From the NCBI GenBank assembly GCA_009840005.1, contig VXOR01000097.1, forward strand, positions 178,488 through 242,487: a DNA stretch of 64,000 nt, in the 5' to 3' direction. The stretch comes from Gemmatimonadota bacterium. Lineage in GTDB: Bacteria; Latescibacterota; UBA2968; UBA8231. Made by a program: the position numbers and the translations under genes. Shown here in pieces: positions 35,720-43,156 of the stretch. The notes beneath the pieces are model-generated. The model ran no database searches. It was given only the letters and a program-made list of their open reading frames with translations, and was not told where the DNA came from. Every line of letters begins with the position of its first letter. The stretch's first letter is position 1.

Positions 35720-37672
35720 CTACCAACTCATTACGGAGTTGCCACTTTCGCCGGCCCAATAGTCTATGGCGTACCAGATGCCGGCCGTGACGAACTGACC
35801 GAGAATCAGGCCCATGAAGAAGGGGCGGGTTTTGAGATAGAGCGCCGGCCCCCCGTAGCGCAGGACGAGGGTTTTGCAAAGCCAAGCTAGGAACACACTA
35901 AAAAACATCGTGCCAAAGACGGCGCTGATCGGGAAACCCAACGGGTGGAAAGGCCACCACGATACGTGCTGGCGCGCGGCCATCAAGAGTGCCATGGCTC
36001 CGGCACCAATGGCTGTATAGATCCAGTTCTCCCAGTGCGGGCCGTCGAGGGATTGCAGCCGCGCGGCGGCATTGTCAAAGGGGTAGCGCGCCGCGCCGCC
36101 AAAGAAGAAGGAATCGGTGTTGATCCCCCCGTAGCGATAGCCTAGGTCGAGGATAGCCCAGATCGAGCTAAAGAGGGTCACGAGGATGGCCAAGAGGATG
36201 CCCCAAAAGACGATGCGGCGTCCTTTTTTTATGGTCTCCTCGGCCAGTTTGAGGCCATTGGCGCAGGAGGCCATGACAAAGGTGAGAATGTCGCTGGCCC
36301 ATATGTAGGTAAAGGCCAAGGCCATGACGCCGGAGGAGCCGATGGTGCGAGTGCCAAAGCCAGCGGCGACAAAATCCGAGGCGATCATCGGCGCGAAGAT
36401 AAAGGCTAAGCCCCCTTCGGCGACGACGCGGGTGATGCCTATGAAGAGCACAAAAGCAAAAAAGAGATAGACGGGGGTAATCCAAGCAGGCAGGCCTGAC
36501 TGCCAGAGCCACACACCCATAAAGGTCAGACTGCCCGCTAGCATCAAGAGTGCGGTCCGGTAGGAGAGAATCTCGCCGGAGTCGTCGATGTCGGAGGCAC
36601 CGGAGATCGCTTTGCGCCAGACTGCGCGCAGGTGGTCGCGGGCATTCCACAGGCCGAAGAGGACCAGCGCGATGACAGCCCCGAATCCTTGGTGGACGAC
36701 GATCGAACCCGTATAGGTACTATAGGCTCCGAGTACGGGATCGACCTTCTGGACGCCGAGTACGTTGAAGATGCCCTGCTGGACGGTGTTGAGCAGATAG
36801 AAGAAGCACAGCCCAAAGGCAATGTCGCGATTGACGAAGTAGGAAAAGCCCAGCATCTGGAAGCTGAGCCGGAGCGGAACTTGGATGCTGTCGCGGAAGA
36901 GCGAGACTGAGCTATCGAGACCGACGCGGGGGAAGTAGGGAAAATAGTGATTGAGGCCATTGACACTCTGGATGAGGGCGGGTATGGCAAAGCCGATCCA
37001 CATCAGCGGATTTTTGAAAAAGGCGTTGAGTAATCCCGGGCGCTGATCTTCTTCTTGGAGCATGGCGATGGGGAGCTGGACCAGCGGGAAAATTAGGCGC
37101 TCGTTTTCGATCCACTGTTTGCGCAAGACAACCACAATGGAAATCATCGCCACGTAGAGCGCTAGCACGAAAGGTACCCACAACGCCAACGGAGACAGCC
37201 ACAACGCCCAAGGGATGCCCTGTCCCTGCGGCGCGCCTTCATAGAAGTTTTTGATCTGGTCGAAGTCGTGGTGGGGGATGATCCAATCGGGAATGAGTGG
37301 ATGGAGGAGCTCGGCCCAGTTGTTCTCGGGCGTGGCATAGTAGATGACGCTGGTTATATCGGGCAGGAGAAAGGCGGTAAGCCCCCATTCGGGGATTGAG
37401 GTGGCGACGATCCACATAATGTAGATGAGCGCCAGCTCGGCTCGACTCAGCATCCACGAGCGACGCGCCAAGCCCAGCAGCGTGTTGCCGACAAAGACTA
37501 GAAAGAAGAAGAGAATGATGGCGGCGGGCGTGTTGAAGTACGAGGCGATCCGAGAGCCGTGGAGCACCATGTTGCAATACGGGACGCCGGCACCAATGGC
37601 CCAAGCACCGGCTGCGCCGACGAGCAGGGCGCGGAGGCCGGGCCGGTGCGGAGTGGATGAAGTCGTGCTCAA
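35720..37672 (-). CDS. Polytopic membrane protein, DUF6785/DUF6784-like
   Basis: 650 residues with about 14 to 16 hydrophobic segments and hydrophilic loops. It resembles the paired DUF6785 (N-terminal) and DUF6784 (C-terminal) domains found in Planctomycetes and Latescibacterota-type genomes and distantly related to oligopeptide (OPT) transporters. Visible stretches: GAWAIGAGVPYCNMV, LALIYIMWIVATSIPEWGL, FLPALI-type loops with NGLNHYFPYFPRVGL, GITRVVAEGGLAFIFAPMIASDF, LVLRYGGPALYLKTRPFFMGLILGQF. Transported substrate unknown. Convergent with paralogue 1 (six bases apart) and divergent from paralogue 2, with a 248-base gap at 37673-37920 that holds promoters for both and a small CCCC/GGGG hairpin at about 37730. 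Confidence 0.8.
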   Translation of the reverse strand: MSTTSSTPHRPGLRALLVGAAGAWAIGAGVPYCNMVLHGSRIASYFNTPAAIILFFFLVFVGNTLLGLARRSWMLSRAELALIYIMWIVATSIPEWGLTAFLLPDITSVIYYATPENNWAELLHPLIPDWIIPHHDFDQIKNFYEGAPQGQGIPWALWLSPLALWVPFVLALYVAMISIVVVLRKQWIENERLIFPLVQLPIAMLQEEDQRPGLLNAFFKNPLMWIGFAIPALIQSVNGLNHYFPYFPRVGLDSSVSLFRDSIQVPLRLSFQMLGFSYFVNRDIAFGLCFFYLLNTVQQGIFNVLGVQKVDPVLGAYSTYTGSIVVHQGFGAVIALVLFGLWNARDHLRAVWRKAISGASDIDDSGEILSYRTALLMLAGSLTFMGVWLWQSGLPAWITPVYLFFAFVLFIGITRVVAEGGLAFIFAPMIASDFVAAGFGTRTIGSSGVMALAFTYIWASDILTFVMASCANGLKLAEETIKKGRRIVFWGILLAILVTLFSSIWAILDLGYRYGGINTDSFFFGGAARYPFDNAAARLQSLDGPHWENWIYTAIGAGAMALLMAARQHVSWWPFHPLGFPISAVFGTMFFSVFLAWLCKTLVLRYGGPALYLKTRPFFMGLILGQFVTAGIWYAIDYWAGESGNSVMSW

Positions 37673-37920
37673 ATTCTCTCCATAAAAGACGGGCCGTTAG
37701 CTACATCTGCTGAATGGGATAGAATATCCCCCTCCTAGGGGACTGTCAATAAATTAGGCCAGTGGGCACACGAGGATACGGTTTCCAACGATTTGAGGAA
37801 AAGGTCGAGCCAAGCAGACTCGCAGCGAGAGCAAAATTATATAAATATGCCGTCTAGTTTTTTCTTACATTACAGGAGCACCTCAGTCCATGTGCGCTAT
37901 GCAAACGGGATGAACACTAC

Positions 37921-40899
37921 ATGAACTTTGCCAACTATCTTCGTTTGATCCTGCTCGCAACGTTAGCAACTACGCTGTGTGTCCTGCCGACGGCGGCTTT
38001 AGATACCCTGCGGGTCGGTATCGGCGGGAACGTCTCTTGGACGGGCGAGACTACTCGCGACGATCTGGTTTCGATCCTACCTGAATACAAGGTGAATAGG
38101 CAATTTACCGACATCGGCAATGTACCGGGCAACCTGATTGACTTGAGCAACCTACAGGTTGTAACGCCGCGCGTATTGGTCAAGACCGTGGTCGATGTCG
38201 AGCCCGAGTTGCTAGCGGGACAACTGGCCTTGGTTGAGCAGTTGTTGCTCGACCAGATCGAGCCACTGGAGGGAGTGACGCAGATTGGGACGACAGCGCA
38301 GGGCTTTTTGTCGGTGATTCTGGTGGATTTCGCTCCAGAGGTGACGCTGGATGAGGCAATGAACCGGGTGGAAGCAGCGGTTGACGCAATTCGTTCGACG
38401 CAGGTGGTCCGCCAAGCAGAAGGAGAAACGGAGGCCGACAACCCCAATCTGGAGTGCCGCGAGGAGAGTAGGCGTTTTGATTCGACCGTCGATATCACCG
38501 ACGATTGGGGTGATTGCGAGACGATTTTCCAAAACGGCATACGGGCCGATTGTTACCAGACGATCTGTCGCAATCTGACCACTGGCGACCAGACGAGTAG
38601 GCCGGGCAGGCTACAGGCAGGGGGAGGCAAGCTGGTCGCCCGGCGCGCGATCCAGCAGGGGCTGAAGCTGCCTGCAGGTACCGACCCGGTGGTACTGCCG
38701 GTGGGACTAAGCCCGGACCACGTGGCCCGGGGAGAGAACGTGGCCCAACGGGCCCTGGGGTGGGGTGGGCGGATCACCGCACCAGCGATCAAGGATGTGG
38801 CAGCAGCCGACTTGGAGGCGACCTTACTGGAACTAATCGCGCCTGGAGGGGCTGAAGATGCCTTCTCACGCAAGGGGATTTTCGGCGCATTGGGTACCTT
38901 TATCGTACTCGATTTGGGCAGTCCGATCGGGGTCAATCGCATCCGCTTTTACCCGCGCAATACCGTGCAGAACGCGCCTCAGTATCCCTTCCAAAACGAT
39001 TTTATCCGCCAGTTTGAACTGCTACTCCACGATGGCCAAGACTTGGTATTGGACGGCACGGGTCGGTTGGTTCCGCAGCTCGAGGACTTCAAAATTTTGC
39101 TGCGCAGTACCGGAAACGAAGACCAAGTAGTAGACTTGCAGGTGCAGCCTGCCCGCCCAGTGCGTTTCGTACGCATCAAATCCACCTCGTCTTTTCCCTA
39201 TGAGATCGACGAATTAGAAGTATATGGACAGGGTTTTATCGGCAGTAGCCGCTATATTTCCCACGTGTACGATCTGGGGGGGCCGGCTACTTGGGGCAAC
39301 ATTAGCTGGCAAGCGCGCCTTATTGACCTCCGCAGTGGCCTCGTCGCTGATCTCGACGAGGCGTTAAATCAAGACTGTACGACTCAACGCGATACCTTTT
39401 CCACCGCCGCGGATGTACCCGACGACTGGGGCGAGTGCGATACTGCTTCGCTCTACCTCCCCGGCCAGGGTTATACCACGGTGTGGATGTGCTTTCAGAC
39501 AGCCTGTCGCGATAATACCACTGGGGACATCATTCGCTACCCCGGCCAGACGGCTGGCAAGCGTGTGGCGGCCAAACCAACGGTTGGTGAGCCATCGCAG
39601 ATCTTAGTCCGCACCCGCACGGGGAACGATCCCAACCCATTGCTCTACTACCGCAGAGACGTGCAGCGCATCGGCGAAGACGAGCGATCCACCTCGCTGG
39701 TAGATCTAGAAGCACAGCTAGGCCGCGACGAATACTTGAGCTTAGCGCCCGACTTAGAGGCCTCGCCGCCTCGGGTATGGGACAAGGGAGAAATTGGGGA
39801 AGACCTAGAAAACTGGAGCCCTTGGTCGGCACCCTATTTGCGCGGAGACCAAGAGGGTGGAACTCCGATTATCTCGCCTGGGCCGCGGCGCTATATCCAG
39901 TTTGCAATTGACTTTCTCAACGACGATATCGACGCAACTAAGCTCGTCGAGCAATTGTCAATCGAGTATCTGCAACCTCCCATCGCCGACGATCTGATCG
40001 CTGAGATTTACCCGCGCGAAGTAGAGGTCTCCGAATCGGTGAATTTCACTTATGCCGTGCGGGCACTGATGAACATCGAGGGAGTCAAGGGATTCGACAC
40101 CTTTGAAATTCGGACGCCTACGCGGGTTTTGGGAATTGACCGGATCGAGATTGTGGATGGTTCGGATACCATTGCAGAGCAAGTATTAAACGCCGATGTG
40201 ATCCTCGACCAGCGAGGCGTGCCGATGGTGCGGATCGGGGAAGGCCAAGTGCAGCAGTTGCCCTATTCGACGGTCTCAGCAGTGGGGGACACCTTTGCCA
40301 TCCAAACCATAACGGATCGCAATTTTATCGTCCGTTTTCCCCAAGTTGAGCCGGTGGAGGGTGGGAGCGAACGACTGTTGAAAATCTACTTCCGCGGGCA
40401 GGTACTGCTCTATAGCACGCTGTTCCGAGGCCAAGCTATTCTCTCCTCTCAGCCAGGAAGCATCCAGCGGATCACACCGGGGAACGCCGCATTGTTGGGC
40501 GAGGGAGACTTGCCAACGGCTTCGGGCATCACGGTGCTGAGTCCGGGCATTACCGAGGGCAGCCTAGTCGGATCTTTTGCCTTGGAGCCCAATCCCTTCA
40601 CGCCCAATGGGGATGGAATCAACGATCAGCTAGAGCTGCGCTATGACATAGTGGCCGTGACGCGCGCAGCCAAGGTACAGATACAAGTCTTTGACCTGAG
40701 CGGGCGCTTGGTGCATACGATTTACGAGGGCACCGACCTAAGTGGACGCTACGACCGAACCTCTCGACCTGAGCTATCTTGGGACGGGCGCGCCCAAGGA
40801 GGTACAGTGGTGCCGCCAGGGATTTACCTGATTTACATAGAAGTCAAAGGGGATTCAAAGGCCAATCGGCGAGCGGTACCGGTAGCGGTGGCCTACTAA
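37921..40899 (+). CDS. Secreted protein with FlgD-like tail, RND-porter-like segment and two Cys4 cassettes (paralogue 2)
   Basis: 992 residues. Signal peptide to about residue 26. Residues 72-160 resemble the porter domain of RND efflux proteins (VKTVVDVEPELL, PLEGVTQIGTTAQGF, VTLDEAMNRVEAAVDAIRS). Two four-cysteine cassettes follow: Cys179/199/211/216 (DDWGDCET, CYQTICRNLTTGDQ) and Cys486/506/524/529 (DDWGECDT, CFQTACRDNTTGDI). Discoidin-like strands at 326-346 and 410-437 (IVLDLGSPIGVNRIRFYPR; VRIKSTSSFPYEIDELEVYG). FlgD-like tail from about 890 (ALEPNPFTPNGDGIND ... VFDLSGRLVH ... PPGIYLIYIE). The ATG at 37921 overlaps the stop of a four-codon open frame (ATG at 37911). Compared with paralogue 1 the cassettes are inserted into continuous beta domains. 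Confidence 0.88.
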   Translation: MNFANYLRLILLATLATTLCVLPTAALDTLRVGIGGNVSWTGETTRDDLVSILPEYKVNRQFTDIGNVPGNLIDLSNLQVVTPRVLVKTVVDVEPELLAGQLALVEQLLLDQIEPLEGVTQIGTTAQGFLSVILVDFAPEVTLDEAMNRVEAAVDAIRSTQVVRQAEGETEADNPNLECREESRRFDSTVDITDDWGDCETIFQNGIRADCYQTICRNLTTGDQTSRPGRLQAGGGKLVARRAIQQGLKLPAGTDPVVLPVGLSPDHVARGENVAQRALGWGGRITAPAIKDVAAADLEATLLELIAPGGAEDAFSRKGIFGALGTFIVLDLGSPIGVNRIRFYPRNTVQNAPQYPFQNDFIRQFELLLHDGQDLVLDGTGRLVPQLEDFKILLRSTGNEDQVVDLQVQPARPVRFVRIKSTSSFPYEIDELEVYGQGFIGSSRYISHVYDLGGPATWGNISWQARLIDLRSGLVADLDEALNQDCTTQRDTFSTAADVPDDWGECDTASLYLPGQGYTTVWMCFQTACRDNTTGDIIRYPGQTAGKRVAAKPTVGEPSQILVRTRTGNDPNPLLYYRRDVQRIGEDERSTSLVDLEAQLGRDEYLSLAPDLEASPPRVWDKGEIGEDLENWSPWSAPYLRGDQEGGTPIISPGPRRYIQFAIDFLNDDIDATKLVEQLSIEYLQPPIADDLIAEIYPREVEVSESVNFTYAVRALMNIEGVKGFDTFEIRTPTRVLGIDRIEIVDGSDTIAEQVLNADVILDQRGVPMVRIGEGQVQQLPYSTVSAVGDTFAIQTITDRNFIVRFPQVEPVEGGSERLLKIYFRGQVLLYSTLFRGQAILSSQPGSIQRITPGNAALLGEGDLPTASGITVLSPGITEGSLVGSFALEPNPFTPNGDGINDQLELRYDIVAVTRAAKVQIQVFDLSGRLVHTIYEGTDLSGRYDRTSRPELSWDGRAQGGTVVPPGIYLIYIEVKGDSKANRRAVPVAVAY

Positions 40900-40903
40900 G
40901 TCG

Positions 40904-43147
40904 TCAAAACATTCCTTTGAGCTGTTGACGCCATTGGTCTTTGAGCGCCTCGAGGATCGCTTGCTGGCGCTCCTCGACGTAGTACTTCTTGAAGCGATCT
41001 AGGTTTTTTACTCCTGCCAACGTGTCTCCTTGGATGACCTGCAGATGACCGACCATTCGGTTGGCCTCCACGTGTTCGGGTCGTATCTCGAGGATGGCTT
41101 GCGCCTGCGCTAGGGCCTTGGTGCCTTCGTGTTGAGCCGCGTAGTGGGTGGCCAAAAGCCAGCGGGGTGCCACCAAATGGGGATGGGCAGCGACCAAGCG
41201 TTTGAGCTGGACCTCGGCCGCGGTGGACTCATCGGTGGCCAAGAGCAGGCGGGCTAGACGGAGACCAGCATCGACGTGGGTGGAGTCGCGCCGTAGGATC
41301 TCTTCGTACTCGCGTCGAGCTAGGCCCTGCTGACCCAAGGCTTCTGTTAACTGACCCAACTGGTAGCGGAAGCGCAACGAGTCGGGTGCTTGGACGACGA
41401 GGTCGCGATAGAGGGCGGCAGCCGCGTCGAGCTGGTCGAGTTGGATATGGGCGTAGGCTAGCCGCTCCTGTACTGCTTTTCGCTCTGGTGCTGCATCCGC
41501 GTTGAGCAGTTTTTCGTATTGAACGATCGCTTCCGCGTAGCGACCGGCGTGCAAGAGGGCATTGCCCAAGGCATAGCGGGCTTCGGGATAGCCCGGATAG
41601 CGGACGACAAAATCTTGGTAGGCTGCGATGGCCCGGTCGTAGCGGCCCCGCCGTGCGTACAAGGCCCCGAGGTTGAAACGGGCCTCGCGGATCTCCGGGT
41701 CGAGAGCGAGAGCCTTTTCATAGGCGGCGATAGCGTTAGCCGGCAGGCCCTTTTGCTGATAGACGAAACCCAGCCGATGCAAGGTTTCGGCATCACCGGC
41801 CATGTTCATCGGGCCGACGCGGAAGTTGCCGGCCACTAAAAGGGCTGCAAGTACGCCGCCGGCCCAAGCCAGTTTCACACCGGCGCGTGAGCGTCCGAGG
41901 CAATAGAGAGCACTGACTGCATAGGCGGCAAAAAGCAGCAGGGGCGGTACGACCGGCAGGCGGTAGCGCGCGGTCGGAAAGAATAGGATGACGGATAGTG
42001 CATAGACGACGATGTAGAGGAGTAGCAGGTCTATTTCCGCACGGCGTTGCCCCCGATTGCAGCACACCAGTCCCATGCCCAGCAAGGCCAGTGGTGCCAC
42101 GATCCCAAAGGGAAAGGCGATGATCGCCTTCCACAATAGCAGCGATAGTAAGGGAGAGAAGTTGCGAGCGTAGTAGAGGTCTTGGTTGCGGCCTATTTCT
42201 TCGCCGTGCCAGAAGAGATAGGTCTTGTGCAGCAGGAGCAGAAGCCAAGCACTTGGCTCTGTGCTGATAAAGTCCCAAGCTTGGGCAAAGAAATAGTCTG
42301 ATTGGTCCGAAGCTTGAGTAAGACCGGCCTCGGTTCGGGGTTGGCTGACTAAAGCGCGCCACGCTGGGCCGGGTGGGATGCGGATTGTCTCCTCGTAGTT
42401 GGCGTTGTTCCCCAAGTAGAAGTTGATTCCCCCGTTGGAGGAAATCAGCACCAAGTCGTCGCCTATCAGATAATTGCGTAGAGTGATGGGAGCGATGACC
42501 AACGAGGCCCCTAGCAGCAAGGGCAGCGCATTTAGCAAGCGCCGCGGCCACGGCGACTCACGGCGCACGATAATCACCCAGAGCAAGGCCGCGGGCAGAA
42601 AGAGCAGGATGTTGGCCACGGCAAGGGCGGCCAAGCCCAGACAGAAGCCGGGGACTAAGAGCCGACGCGGGCGACCGGCCATGGCCCAAGGTAGGGTCAA
42701 CAAGAGTAGCAGGTCAAAGAAAAGGGCTAGGGGAGGCGGCAGGAATTCACCTGCGAAGAAGACCAAGGGGCCGTAGAGAGCTGCTGCAATGGCTGCCGCA
42801 AGCCCTAGGCTAGAAGAAAACAGGCGGCGGCCGAGCAGGTAGAGCAGGACGCAGTTGAAGGCGCTAATGGCAGCTTGGACGAGGCGGGGCAGGTAGTAGC
42901 CAGGAGTGAAGAGCGCGTAGATAAACCCTAGGAAGTAAGGGTAGAGCGGGGGTTGCCAGAAGGGGGCGTCCCCGCCGTCCCAATGCCCCTGCACCCCCAT
43001 GCGTTCAGCGGCGTCCGTGTAGGTTTTTGCATCGACCAGTGGATAGTCAAAAAAGGGGCTTGTCTGGCTTTGCTCTATGTAGAGAAGGCGCACCCCCAAC
43101 GCCGCGAGCCAGAGCAACCCCCCGACCAGCCAGCCCGATCTCCCCAT
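40904..43147 (-). CDS. GT39/ArnT-like membrane glycosyltransferase with TPR C-terminus
   Basis: 747 residues from the ATG at 43147 (an in-frame TTG three codons earlier abuts the preceding stop). About 11 membrane segments in the first 440 residues, with an early luminal motif FFDYPLVDAKTYTDAAERM (the acidic pair typical of GT-C enzymes) and PFWQPPLYPYFLG. From about 465 a row of TPR units (LHRLGFVYQQKGLPANAIAAYEKALALDPEIREARFNLGALY...). GT-C enzymes of this group move mannose, arabinose or similar sugars from lipid carriers onto protein or lipid. It follows the 906-residue protein with no gap, suggesting coupled translation and possibly that protein as substrate. Confidence 0.85.
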   Translation of the reverse strand: MGRSGWLVGGLLWLAALGVRLLYIEQSQTSPFFDYPLVDAKTYTDAAERMGVQGHWDGGDAPFWQPPLYPYFLGFIYALFTPGYYLPRLVQAAISAFNCVLLYLLGRRLFSSSLGLAAAIAAALYGPLVFFAGEFLPPPLALFFDLLLLLTLPWAMAGRPRRLLVPGFCLGLAALAVANILLFLPAALLWVIIVRRESPWPRRLLNALPLLLGASLVIAPITLRNYLIGDDLVLISSNGGINFYLGNNANYEETIRIPPGPAWRALVSQPRTEAGLTQASDQSDYFFAQAWDFISTEPSAWLLLLLHKTYLFWHGEEIGRNQDLYYARNFSPLLSLLLWKAIIAFPFGIVAPLALLGMGLVCCNRGQRRAEIDLLLLYIVVYALSVILFFPTARYRLPVVPPLLLFAAYAVSALYCLGRSRAGVKLAWAGGVLAALLVAGNFRVGPMNMAGDAETLHRLGFVYQQKGLPANAIAAYEKALALDPEIREARFNLGALYARRGRYDRAIAAYQDFVVRYPGYPEARYALGNALLHAGRYAEAIVQYEKLLNADAAPERKAVQERLAYAHIQLDQLDAAAALYRDLVVQAPDSLRFRYQLGQLTEALGQQGLARREYEEILRRDSTHVDAGLRLARLLLATDESTAAEVQLKRLVAAHPHLVAPRWLLATHYAAQHEGTKALAQAQAILEIRPEHVEANRMVGHLQVIQGDTLAGVKNLDRFKKYYVEERQQAILEALKDQWRQQLKGMF

Positions 43148-43156
43148 CGCACTCAA

